Positions 8,248 to 17,289 of a stretch of 33,721 nucleotides of DNA are shown one piece after another (the stretch's first letter is position 1; each line of letters starts with the position of its first letter). The DNA comes from an uncultured Eisenbergiella sp. (GTDB lineage Bacteria; Bacillota; Clostridia; Lachnospirales; Lachnospiraceae), in assembly GCA_947626725.1 (NCBI GenBank), contig CANQTI010000003.1, positions 1 through 33,721 of the forward strand. The letters are read 5' to 3'. The translations under genes and the position numbers were made by a program. Below the pieces are notes generated by a model. It worked only from the letters and a program-made list of their open reading frames with translations, ran no database searches and was not told the DNA's origin.

Positions 8248-8266
8248 CTTTGCGGGAGAACGTTTC

Positions 8267-8716
8267 TCATTCCCGCAGCAGTTCCCGAAACTTATCCATC
8301 AACCTTTCCGTTTCCTCAGCGGAACGCACAGCGATCATGATCGTATCATCTCCGGCAATACAGCCGACCACTTCCTTCATCTGCAGCGCATCTATGGCCG
8401 TCGCGACAGCCATCGCCATGCCGGAAACCGTCCGCAGCACCAGAATATTCTGCGCTTTGTCCATGGAGACAAAGCCCTCCTTGAGAACCCGTATGTATTT
8501 GTCGGAAGGCGTTTCCTCCTGTTTCAGAAGCGCATACTTCTGTTTTCCCCCCGCCGCGGGGACTTTGGAAAGATGCATCTGCCGGATATCCCTGGATACC
8601 GTAGCCTGAGTGACCGCAAAGCCGGCCTCTTTTAAAAGGGCCGCCAGTTCCTCCTGCGTCTCGATTTCCATGTCGGATACCAGTTCCGCAATTTTCTGAT
8701 GTCTGCCCTGTTTCAT
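8267..8716 (-). CDS. argR: Arginine repressor ArgR
   Basis: RHQKIAELVSDMEIETQEELAALLKEAGFAVTQATVSRDIRQMHLSKVP...GCIAGDDTIMIAVRS. Confidence 0.94.
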   Translation of the reverse strand: MKQGRHQKIAELVSDMEIETQEELAALLKEAGFAVTQATVSRDIRQMHLSKVPAAGGKQKYALLKQEETPSDKYIRVLKEGFVSMDKAQNILVLRTVSGMAMAVATAIDALQMKEVVGCIAGDDTIMIAVRSAEETERLMDKFRELLRE

Positions 8717-8788
8717 TTTAAAATCTCATCCTCCTGCCGCCCAGCGCATACAAACGCCATCCATCTTTTCCTGCCAAACACGTGCCCT

Positions 8789-9640
8789 TCAATCGCTGAG
8801 CTTTTGGTGCAGCACATCCAGAAAGCTGGCCTCACTCAGACGGATCAGAGATGCGCTCTTTTCGCTCTTCGTGATCCGGACTTCGTCTCCTGGCAAAAGT
8901 GCCAGGTTCTGCCCGCCGTCGAAGCAAACCTCCACAGGCTGATTCTCCCTGCCTTCCCGTTCCCGGATCCGGATCACGATTTCATCTTCCGGCCGCAGGA
9001 TCACGCTTCTCGTCTGCAGGGTATGGGCGCAGATCGGCGTCAGCAGGATCAGCCTGGCCCCAGGTTCCACAATGGGGCCCCCCGCCGACATATTGTATCC
9101 GGTAGACCCGGTCGGCGTCGCTAGAATGATTCCGTCCGCGTAATATTCGCGAAGAAGAATCCCATTGACATGGATCATAAAATAGAGCATCTGCAAACGG
9201 CCGTTGCGCGTGATGGCGATATCGTTGAGAGCGCGGGCGTCCGCCAGCAGATTTCCGGCCCGAATCACCTGCCCCGACAGCATCATCCGCTCTTCTACGG
9301 CATACGCCCCCTCCAGGAGCCGGTTCAGTGCGGGCTCCAGATTGCCGCATTCCACCTCGGTCAGATACCCCAGCGTTCCCAGACGGATGCCCAGCACCGG
9401 GATCCGGCCGTCCGCCGTATCCCTGGCAGTGTTGATCATCGTTCCATCGCCGCCCAGCACCAGAATGGCATCTGCCCTCTCCTTCCGTTCCCGCAGTATG
9501 GTCCGCCACGTCTCTTTGGAGATTTCGCCCGCATATACGCTGCAGGTGCATCCAAAGCGCTCCAGATATCCGCGTATCCTCTCCGTCCAGACGAACTGAG
9601 GATCCTTCAATTTATTGGTAACGATCAGGAAATGCTTCAT
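8789..9640 (-). CDS. nadK: NAD kinase
   Basis: AILVLGGDGTMINTARDTADGRIPVLGIRLGTLGYLTEVE...YYADGIILATPTGSTGYNMSAGGPIVEPG. Confidence 0.94.
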   Translation of the reverse strand: MKHFLIVTNKLKDPQFVWTERIRGYLERFGCTCSVYAGEISKETWRTILRERKERADAILVLGGDGTMINTARDTADGRIPVLGIRLGTLGYLTEVECGNLEPALNRLLEGAYAVEERMMLSGQVIRAGNLLADARALNDIAITRNGRLQMLYFMIHVNGILLREYYADGIILATPTGSTGYNMSAGGPIVEPGARLILLTPICAHTLQTRSVILRPEDEIVIRIREREGRENQPVEVCFDGGQNLALLPGDEVRITKSEKSASLIRLSEASFLDVLHQKLSD

Positions 9641-10548
9641 ATCGGTTCTCCTACGTTCGCCCTTCGCAGCGTTCTGCCTGCTGCCTCCACGGTCTGCCCG
9701 ATCAATGCCAGCATCTTCGGCCGGCAGGAGGGACCTTCTTTCGACGCCAGAAGATCCGCCAGCCGTTTTTCGACCTCCTGTTCCGAGGCGGGCAAAGCAT
9801 GTTCCGCTGCCGATTCCGCCTTTTCCAGACAGATCAGATACTCCGTATTTCCCTCCGCGCCTCTGATGGGAGAAAAAGTCAGGCCGATCACCAAAAAGCC
9901 CGTCAGAGCCGCAAGATCGACGATCTTTTTCAGAACATTCCGATGGACAGAGGGCTCCTTTACCACGCCCTTTTTCCCCACATGTTCCCGTCCGGCCTCA
10001 AACTGAGGCTTGACCAGACAAACCATTTTCCCTCCCGGTTTTAAAAACCGCCGGGCCGGAACCAGGATCTTTGCCAGGGAAATAAAGGAGACGTCCACAG
10101 AGATAAAATCGACTTCTTCCGGGATCTCGGTCCCGGTCAAATACCGAAAGTTGATCCCTTCCATACAGATGACCCTCGGATCCTCCCGAAGCTTTTCGGC
10201 CAGCTGTCCGTGTCCCACATCCACCGCGTAGACCTTCGCCGCGCCGCGCTGCAGCATACAGTCCGTAAAACCGCCGGTGGACGCTCCGATATCCATGCAT
10301 ACGTTTCCCCGCAGCATCAGTGAAAAAGCCCCCAACGCCTTTTCCAGCTTCAGCCCTCCCCGACTCACGTACGGCAGAGAGACATCCCCCATCTCGATCC
10401 GCACCGTATCCGCTTCATACAGTGCGCCGGGCCTGTCCGCCCTTTTTCCGTCCGCGAAAACCGCACCGGATCTGACGGCATCCTTTGCTTTTTCTCTGGA
10501 AGGAGCGAGCCCGCGCCTTACCAGCAGCACGTCCAAACGCTCCTTCAT
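9637..10548 (-). CDS. tlyA: TlyA family rRNA (cytidine-2'-O)-methyltransferase / S4-domain protein
   Basis: KERLDVLLVRRGLAPSREKAKDAVRSGAVFADGKRADRPG...YVSRGGLKLEKAL...CMDIGASTGGFTDCMLQRGAAKVYAVDVGHGQL. Confidence 0.93.
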   Translation of the reverse strand: MKERLDVLLVRRGLAPSREKAKDAVRSGAVFADGKRADRPGALYEADTVRIEMGDVSLPYVSRGGLKLEKALGAFSLMLRGNVCMDIGASTGGFTDCMLQRGAAKVYAVDVGHGQLAEKLREDPRVICMEGINFRYLTGTEIPEEVDFISVDVSFISLAKILVPARRFLKPGGKMVCLVKPQFEAGREHVGKKGVVKEPSVHRNVLKKIVDLAALTGFLVIGLTFSPIRGAEGNTEYLICLEKAESAAEHALPASEQEVEKRLADLLASKEGPSCRPKMLALIGQTVEAAGRTLRRANVGEPI

Positions 10549-12401
10549 GCCAATTCCCTGTTGATTTTTTTCAAAATAGACTGTTTGTCTATGCCGATTT
10601 CCTGCTTGAGGATCTCCACATTGCCGTGTTCCACATATTCATCCGGAATGTGAATGGACAGGATTCGAACCGGCAGCCGTTCTTCGTCCGCCAGAGCCCG
10701 CACCTTTTCCCCGAGACCGCCGCTGGCCACATTCTCTTCCATGGTCACGATCAGAGCATGGTTTTGGGACAGGCGCCGAATCATCTCTTCATCCAAAGGC
10801 TTCGCGAACCGGGCATTCACCAGCGTACAGGCGCGTCCCTGCTCCTTCAGAGCCTCCCGCACCCCCAGCGCGGTTTCCACCATACTGCCCAGCGCGAAAA
10901 TAGCGATGCCGTTTTCCTCATAGAGCATTTCGCTCTTTCCCATTTCAATGGGCGCGCGCATCTGCGCCAGTCCGTCGAAGGCTTCTCCCCTGGGATACCG
11001 AATCGCGATCGGTCCCTTGAAATCGTAAGCGAACTTCATCATATCGGAAAGCTCCCATTTGTTCTTAGGAGCCAGGATATGCATATTGGGAATGGAAGAA
11101 AGATAGGACAGATCGAAAATGCCCTGGTGCGTCTCCCCGTCGCTTCCCACCAGCCCGGCCCTGTCTATGGCCAAAATCACAGGCAGATTCTGCAGGCAGA
11201 CATCGTGAAGAATCTGATCGTAGGCCCTCTGCAGGAAAGAAGAGTAGATCGCCACCACAGGATGCAGACCCCCAACCGCCAGCCCGGCCGCAAAGGTCAC
11301 GGCATGCTCTTCCGCGATCCCTACGTCAAAAAAGCGCTCCGGATATACACTTCGAAACCGCTTCAGTCCCGTACCGTCCGCCATGGCCGCCGTGATCGCC
11401 ACCACATCCTCGTGCCTGGCACCCAGTTTCACCATGACCGTGGAAAATACATCCGTATAATTTGCCTTCGTCTTTTTCTTCAAAGGCACGCCCGTCGCGA
11501 CATCGAAAGGCTCCGCGCCATGAAAACGGGCGGGATGCTTTTCGGCCGGTCCGTATCCTTTTCCCTTCTGCGTCATCACATGGATCAACACACAGTTCTT
11601 GCGCCGTTTCGCTTCTTTTATGACGCGTACCAGTCCCTTCACATCGTGCCCATCCACCGGCCCCAGATAGGTGATGCCGATATCTTCAAACCACATGCCC
11701 GGAATCACCAGCTGTTTCAGACTGTTCTTGGCACGGCGGACGCCGGTGACCACCCCGTCCCCGTATTTCGTCTTCCGGATGGCGTTGTAAATGCTGTCCT
11801 TCACATCCAGGTATGCGCTGGACGTACGGATATTGTTCAGATACTTGGACACGCCTCCCACGTTCTCAGAGATAGACATATTGTTGTCATTGAGAATAAT
11901 GATGAAATTCGTCTCCATCCGGGCCGCGTTGTTCAGCGCCTCATATGCCATGCCGCCGGTGAGCGCGCCGTCCCCGATGACGGACACGATCGTATTGGTG
12001 CCCTTCACGATATCCCTGGCCCGGACCAACCCCAGCCCGGCGGAAAGAGAAGTGGAACTGTGCCCCGTATCAAAACAGTCACAGTCGCTCTCCTTGCGTT
12101 TCGGGAAGCCGCTCATACCGCCATATTTGCGAAGATTCTCAAACCCTTCCCGTCGTCCGGTCAAAAGCTTATGGGTATAAGACTGGTGCCCCACATCCCA
12201 CACGATCTTGTCCTCGGGAAGATTCAGAGCCAAATGCAGAGCCATTGTCAGCTCTACCGCTCCCAGATTGGAGCCCAGATGCCCCCCGGTATGGCTGATC
12301 TTCTCGATCAAAAACTGCCGGATTTCTTCGGCCAGCTGCGGATAGTCCTTCGGCGCTATTTTCTTGATATCGTTTGTCTGTTGTATCTGATCCAGCAGCA
12401 T
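10545..12401 (-). CDS. dxs: 1-deoxy-D-xylulose-5-phosphate synthase
   Basis: HTGGHLGSNLGAVELTMALHLALNLPEDKIVWDVGHQSYTHKLLTGRR...VIGDGALTGGMAYEALNNAA...VDGHDVKGLV...DVGIAEEHAVTFAAGLA. Confidence 0.96.
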   Translation of the reverse strand: MLLDQIQQTNDIKKIAPKDYPQLAEEIRQFLIEKISHTGGHLGSNLGAVELTMALHLALNLPEDKIVWDVGHQSYTHKLLTGRREGFENLRKYGGMSGFPKRKESDCDCFDTGHSSTSLSAGLGLVRARDIVKGTNTIVSVIGDGALTGGMAYEALNNAARMETNFIIILNDNNMSISENVGGVSKYLNNIRTSSAYLDVKDSIYNAIRKTKYGDGVVTGVRRAKNSLKQLVIPGMWFEDIGITYLGPVDGHDVKGLVRVIKEAKRRKNCVLIHVMTQKGKGYGPAEKHPARFHGAEPFDVATGVPLKKKTKANYTDVFSTVMVKLGARHEDVVAITAAMADGTGLKRFRSVYPERFFDVGIAEEHAVTFAAGLAVGGLHPVVAIYSSFLQRAYDQILHDVCLQNLPVILAIDRAGLVGSDGETHQGIFDLSYLSSIPNMHILAPKNKWELSDMMKFAYDFKGPIAIRYPRGEAFDGLAQMRAPIEMGKSEMLYEENGIAIFALGSMVETALGVREALKEQGRACTLVNARFAKPLDEEMIRRLSQNHALIVTMEENVASGGLGEKVRALADEERLPVRILSIHIPDEYVEHGNVEILKQEIGIDKQSILKKINRELA

Positions 12402-12413
12402 GGCTGCCTCCTT

Positions 12414-13355
12414 TTACTTTTCACGGGTGATCAGGCGCTCCACCAGTGTTTCCAGGAAAAGATCGCGCGCCCCAAAGGAACGCAGGATATCCAGCGCCTC
12501 TCTGGACAGCCTGTCCACTTCCATTCTGGACTTTTCCAGTCCATTCAGACGCACATACGTGACCTTATTGTTCTTCTCATCGCTGCCCACAGGCTTTCCC
12601 AGCGTCTCCGTGGTGCTGACTACATCCAGGATGTCATCCTGAATCTGAAAAGCGATGCCGATGCTCCGTGCAGCCTGTTCCATGCACGCCACCGTTTCCG
12701 CATCCGCTCCTGCCAGGATCGCGCCGATCATCATGGCCGCTTCGATCAGCGCAGCTGTTTTATTCTGATGGATATAGAGAAGCAGCTCTTCCGTCACCGC
12801 CCCAGACGGCAGCTTCTCCGCTTCCACATCCGCACACTGGCCGCCGATCATTCCGAAAACGCCGGCTTTTTTCGCCAGCACCTGCATCGCCCGCGCCGCA
12901 GCACGAAAACGTTTCCCGCTCTCTTCCGGGGGAAGCGCTTCTCCCTTTTCTCCCGTCCCTGCGAAATCAAAGGCCCTGGCTGCCGTTTCGAACGCACAGT
13001 TGAGCAGACCGTCCCCTGCCAGCACGGCCATGCCGTCCCCGTACACGCACCAGGTGGTTTTCCTGCCTCTCCTGTATTCGTCGTTATCCATCGCCGGGAG
13101 ATCGTCATGTACCAGGGAATAGTTGTGTATCATCTCCAGGGCGGCCATAAAAGGCTCCACAAAGGTGCCTTTCCCGCCGAAAAGCGTATAACATTCATAC
13201 ATCAGCACCGGACGCAGCCGTTTGCCGCCTGACATGGCGCTGTAGCGCATGGCTTCCAGAACGGTACCTGCAGGCCCCTCCGCCTTTGGCAGATAGGCCG
13301 CCAGAACGCGCTCCGCCTCCGCGCTCCGTTTGGCCAGGGTTTCCTCAAAACTCAT
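12414..13355 (-). CDS. ispA: Polyprenyl (farnesyl/geranyl) diphosphate synthase
   Basis: SGGKRLRPVLMYECYTLFGG...MIHNYSLVHDDLPAMDNDEYRRGRKTTW...IAFQIQDDILDVVSTTETLGKPVGSDEKNNKVTYV; both Asp-rich motifs. Confidence 0.94.
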   Translation of the reverse strand: MSFEETLAKRSAEAERVLAAYLPKAEGPAGTVLEAMRYSAMSGGKRLRPVLMYECYTLFGGKGTFVEPFMAALEMIHNYSLVHDDLPAMDNDEYRRGRKTTWCVYGDGMAVLAGDGLLNCAFETAARAFDFAGTGEKGEALPPEESGKRFRAAARAMQVLAKKAGVFGMIGGQCADVEAEKLPSGAVTEELLLYIHQNKTAALIEAAMMIGAILAGADAETVACMEQAARSIGIAFQIQDDILDVVSTTETLGKPVGSDEKNNKVTYVRLNGLEKSRMEVDRLSREALDILRSFGARDLFLETLVERLITREK

Positions 13356-13560
13356 CCAGCTTTCCCTCCCCGTTGATCACCAGCACCTTCTTCTCCACTG
13401 CGTCGATGCCGTCATTACAGTATTTTAAAAGCTGCATGCCCTGCTGATAAAGCTGAAAGGACTCCTCCAGAGAGATGTTTTCGTCCTCCAGCGACTTCAT
13501 CACCTCATTCAGCTTCGCGAACGCTTCGTCCATTGTCATCCATTCTTCATCCATTGCCAT
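13345..13560 (-). CDS. xseB: Exodeoxyribonuclease VII small subunit
   Basis: FAKLNEVMKSLEDENISLEESFQLYQQGMQLLKYCNDGIDAVEKKV; between xseA and ispA. Confidence 0.92.
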   Translation of the reverse strand: MAMDEEWMTMDEAFAKLNEVMKSLEDENISLEESFQLYQQGMQLLKYCNDGIDAVEKKVLVINGEGKLDEF

Positions 13561-14753
13561 TCTTCCTTTTTCTTCACTTCCGCCAGGATCCGGCCATTTT
13601 TCACATGGATCGTCAGAAGATCCCCCGTTTCCACCCGATGCACGTCTGTCACCGTACGCCCTGCCGCATCTGCCACATGGGAAAATCCCTGGCTCAGCTT
13701 CTCCGCGGGAGACAGCCCCTTTATGCGTTCCGCCGCCACCGCCAGCCGATGGCGTTCCGCCATAAGCCGGTCTTTCATCCGTTCTTTCAGCCGTTCTTCC
13801 AGCTTGCCAAGCTCACTGCGTTTTTCCCGGATCTTTCCGGCCGGACTCAGATACTGCAGTTTCACACCCAGCCGTTTCAGACGCATCCGGTCCCAGTCCA
13901 CTTTTCGGCGCATTCTGACCCGCAGCCCTTCTGACAGATCCGCCAACCGTTCCCGGAACTGTTCATAATCAAAAACAGCCAGCTCCGTCCCTGCTGACGG
14001 CGTAGGCGCCCGCAGATCTGCCACGAAATCGGCAATCGTGAAATCCGTTTCATGCCCCACCGCGGAAATGATCGGAACACTGCAGTCGAAAATGGCCTGC
14101 GCCACAATCTCTTCATTGAAAGCCCAAAGATCCTCAATGACACCGCCGCCCCGGCCAACGATCATAACGTCCACATTCAGCCGTTCCAGCGCGCGGATCC
14201 CGTTTACGATGCTCTCCGCGGCCTGCGGCCCCTGCACGATGGCCGGATAGAGGATGATCTGGACATATGGATTCCTGCGCGCGGTGATATTGATGATATC
14301 CCGCACAGCCGCTCCGGTCGGCGCCGTGACGACTCCCAGCGTCCGGATATATTTGGGAATCGGCTTCTTATATTCCGGTGCGAACATTCCCCGTTCAGAC
14401 AGATCGCGTTTGAGCTGTTCGAACCGTTCATAGAGGAACCCCGCCCCGGCCAGCACAATCTCCTGGGCGTAAAGCTGGTATCTCCCGTCCCTCTCAAAGA
14501 CATCGATACGGCCTGTGATGATGACCTGCTGCCCTTCCTGAAGGCGGAAATTCAGTCCCTTCCTATCGCGGACGAACATGACACAGGGCATCATCCCCTT
14601 CTCGTCCTTCAGGGTAAAATAAATGTGTCCGGAGGTGTGATACTTACAGTTGCTCACCTCCCCCTTTACCATCAGAGAACGCAGCAGGAAATCCTGGGTA
14701 AACATATTTTTGATATAGGCATTTACCTGGCCTACTGTATATACGTTTTTCAT
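13536..14753 (-). CDS. xseA: Exodeoxyribonuclease VII large subunit
   Basis: YTVGQVNAYIKNMFTQDFLLRSLMVKGEVSNCKYHTSGHIYFTLKDEKGMMPCVMF...GVVTAPTGAAVRDIINITARRNP...GRGGGVIEDLWAFNEE. Confidence 0.96.
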   Translation of the reverse strand: MKNVYTVGQVNAYIKNMFTQDFLLRSLMVKGEVSNCKYHTSGHIYFTLKDEKGMMPCVMFVRDRKGLNFRLQEGQQVIITGRIDVFERDGRYQLYAQEIVLAGAGFLYERFEQLKRDLSERGMFAPEYKKPIPKYIRTLGVVTAPTGAAVRDIINITARRNPYVQIILYPAIVQGPQAAESIVNGIRALERLNVDVMIVGRGGGVIEDLWAFNEEIVAQAIFDCSVPIISAVGHETDFTIADFVADLRAPTPSAGTELAVFDYEQFRERLADLSEGLRVRMRRKVDWDRMRLKRLGVKLQYLSPAGKIREKRSELGKLEERLKERMKDRLMAERHRLAVAAERIKGLSPAEKLSQGFSHVADAAGRTVTDVHRVETGDLLTIHVKNGRILAEVKKKEEWQWMKNG

Positions 14754-14770
14754 AGATCCCCTGTTTTCCG

Positions 14771-15169
14771 TCAGGCGAACTTCGCGAGGACACCGTTCAC
14801 AAAACCGGATGATCCGTCCTGCCCGAATTTCTTGGCCAACTCCACCGCTTCATTGATGGCCACGCCCGTCGGCACATCCTCATCAAAACGGATCTCATAA
14901 ACAGCCAGCCGAAGGATCGTCAGATCCACTTTCCCCATCCGTCCCGTGCTCCAGCCCACGGCCGTCTCGTTGATCATGCCGTCAATCTGATCCAGCAGCG
15001 CGGAAATCTTCTCATATTTCCCCTGAATATACGCTCTGTCCTTTTCGGAAATCGCAATTTCTCCGTCGTCAAAAAACAGTTCACACTGTCCAGGCATGTC
15101 ATCCTTTGCATTGAATTCCACACGAAACAGGAGCTTGAAAACCTGTTCCCTCAGCTCTCTTCTGTTCAT
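14771..15169 (-). CDS. nusB: Transcription antitermination protein NusB (ORF opens at 15214; preferred start MNRREL at 15169)
   Basis: [19 protein letters not shown]...[58 protein letters not shown]. Confidence 0.94.
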   Translation of the reverse strand: MNRRELREQVFKLLFRVEFNAKDDMPGQCELFFDDGEIAISEKDRAYIQGKYEKISALLDQIDGMINETAVGWSTGRMGKVDLTILRLAVYEIRFDEDVPTGVAINEAVELAKKFGQDGSSGFVNGVLAKFA

Positions 15170-15288
15170 CAGCCCTCCCTCACGGCCAAACGGCGCACAG
15201 ACATCCCACAGCACCGGCTATCCTTATGGACACAGGAAATTCCCGCAGCACGCTCCATGCGCAGCAGCAGGAAGTCCCCAACGTCCTG

Positions 15289-15675
15289 TCATTTTCCGGA
15301 ATTCATATTGATGCCCGTAATTCGAATATTCACATCCGTCACATTTAATCCGGTCATATTTTCAATGGCATTTTTCACGCGTTCCTGCACTTTCTGGCTG
15401 GTTCCCGGGATATTGTAGCCATATTCCATCAAAACTGCCAGTTCCACTTTCACATTCGAGCCCTGCACGTCCACACGGACGCCCCTGGTAAGATTTTTCA
15501 TGCCCACCTTACTCATCAGCTCGTTGGTAATATTGCCGACCATGGAAGATACCCCATCCACTTCCGTCGCTGCCAGCGATGCGATCATGGCCACCACTTC
15601 GTCCGCGATCCGCACGGAACCGATATTCTCATCCTCCTGAAGCACATAGGTGTTGGTACTGGTTTCTTTTTCCAT
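15289..15675 (-). CDS. Asp23/Gls24 family envelope stress protein
   Basis: GSVRIADEVVAMIASLAATEVDGVSSM...VRVDVQGSNVKVELAVLMEYGYNIPGTSQKVQERVKNAIENMTGLNVTDVNIRITGI. Confidence 0.92.
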   Translation of the reverse strand: MEKETSTNTYVLQEDENIGSVRIADEVVAMIASLAATEVDGVSSMVGNITNELMSKVGMKNLTRGVRVDVQGSNVKVELAVLMEYGYNIPGTSQKVQERVKNAIENMTGLNVTDVNIRITGINMNSGK

Positions 15676-15760
15676 TTTAATCCTCCTTTGCTTTCCGCTC
15701 TATTATAACAAAATACACTACATTTGCACAGCCTTTTTTAAACGATAATCTGCGCCGCGT

Positions 15761-17215
15761 TTACGAATTCTTCTCCCCGCTCTCCAGCCAGAAACAAAAG
15801 GTCCTCTGTTCCTTAAAATGCACATAGGCTACTGTCTGACTGCGAACGGGAAGAAACGCGAACACTTTCTGTCCGGTTATGAGAAGCTGATAGACCTCCT
15901 CGTATACCTGATCGCTGGCGCACTGAAACATCACCGTCTGCTTTCCCTGTACCGCAGCCTGCGAGAAGAGTGCCGCAAGCACAGCTTCATCGGCGCTCTC
16001 CAGGTACAGCCCCTCCCGGCGGTAATACTGATCCGCCACCGCGCTGCATACCGGGAGCGTCTGACCCGCGGCCAGCTCGTGCGTCCGTTCCAGCTGCTCC
16101 GTCGTCACGCAGAAATAATCATAATTCACAGCCGGAAAGACCCCTGCGCTGAGCGCACTCCCCTCCGTTCGCCGATAGGAAGCATCCCCCCAGGTCGGGT
16201 CCACATAATACCATTCTCCGTCCAGCATCAACAGATCCCAGGCATGTCCCTGTCCTTTGATCCTGCCGGTTACCAGCAGCGCCGGAATCCCCAGCCTCTG
16301 ACACAGATACTGCAGCGTTTTGGCATACCCCTGGCAAACGGACTTTCCGCCGAGCAGGACAGAGCATATATTTTGGCTGTCCGGACTTTCCAGCTCATAT
16401 TCCGTGCGCACGATCAGAGACTCATACAGATATTTTACCCTTCCGTAATCGTCAACCGCCGTCCCGGCCCCGGACAGCCAGTCGTCTGCCGCGCTTTCCA
16501 GCATCATGCGCCTATTTTCAATCTGCGCAGGGTCCATGGTATAGGAGCCCCTGAACGCTATCCGGATGAGTTCCCCGGCCAGCGTATAAGTGGTACATTC
16601 ATATCCGTCCACATAAAAAATCTCCGGATGATCCGCCATCACCCGGTCAAACATCCGCTCCACCTGCGCAGTATCCACAGCAGACAGCCTCGTGCCCTCA
16701 TCCAGCCTCAGAAGGGAACACAGGATCTCCAGATACAGCCGTTTGTCCTCCTGCTGCGTGAGCAGCGAATAGTTATAATAAAAACGGCCCTCCAGGAGCA
16801 TCTGTTCCAATTCGTCCAGGTTCTCCGTCGGCATCTTTTGCTCTATCGCTGCCTCAGCATGCTGCTCCCGCTCCGTCCCCCCGGAAGACTCCTGCTTCTG
16901 GCCCGTCCCTTCCAAAACCGGACTTTCTCCGGCCCCGGAAGCCGTTTCCGCCTCGCCTGCGGTCTCCGGCTGATTCGCTCCTTCCGCGTCCGCCTCCGAA
17001 AAATCCGCTTCCGCATTTCCCGCTTCGAAAAAGCCTTCTTCCGGCAGGAAACCGCCCGGAGCCTTATTCGGCTCCGTTTCCGTCCACAGGCTGTCCGCCG
17101 TCCTGCCGTCCCCCTCGTCCGCATCCCGCACATTCCCTGTCAGCCGGCCGCAGCCGGCTGACGCCAGGAAAACACACAGGCCAAATATGCCCCAACAACG
17201 TACCCCTTTCCCCAT
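15761..17215 (-). CDS. Transglutaminase-like domain lipoprotein with acidic linker
   Basis: N-terminal signal with lipobox-like FLASAGC; Glu/Ala-rich linker; C-terminal VCQGYAKTLQYLCQRLGIPALLVTGRIKGQGHAWDLLMLDGEWYYVDPTWGD (Cys-His-Asp transglutaminase core). Confidence 0.85.
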   Translation of the reverse strand: MGKGVRCWGIFGLCVFLASAGCGRLTGNVRDADEGDGRTADSLWTETEPNKAPGGFLPEEGFFEAGNAEADFSEADAEGANQPETAGEAETASGAGESPVLEGTGQKQESSGGTEREQHAEAAIEQKMPTENLDELEQMLLEGRFYYNYSLLTQQEDKRLYLEILCSLLRLDEGTRLSAVDTAQVERMFDRVMADHPEIFYVDGYECTTYTLAGELIRIAFRGSYTMDPAQIENRRMMLESAADDWLSGAGTAVDDYGRVKYLYESLIVRTEYELESPDSQNICSVLLGGKSVCQGYAKTLQYLCQRLGIPALLVTGRIKGQGHAWDLLMLDGEWYYVDPTWGDASYRRTEGSALSAGVFPAVNYDYFCVTTEQLERTHELAAGQTLPVCSAVADQYYRREGLYLESADEAVLAALFSQAAVQGKQTVMFQCASDQVYEEVYQLLITGQKVFAFLPVRSQTVAYVHFKEQRTFCFWLESGEKNS

Positions 17216-17289
17216 ATTCCCCTATTCCTTCCAGCGCCCTTCGCCCCGGAATACAGGCGCTAAGCGGCACCGATCTGACCGGTCTGCCT

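Noticed and set aside
10485-13232. 915-aa plus-strand ORF antisense to dxs and ispA
   Set aside because: dxs and ispA are in the same frame and GC-rich, so the opposing frame stays open by codon bias. His/Pro/Arg/Gln-rich translation with no recognisable domain.
15818-17161. 447-aa plus-strand ORF antisense to the transglutaminase-like gene
   Set aside because: Same antisense-frame artefact; low-complexity Arg/Leu/His/Pro translation.
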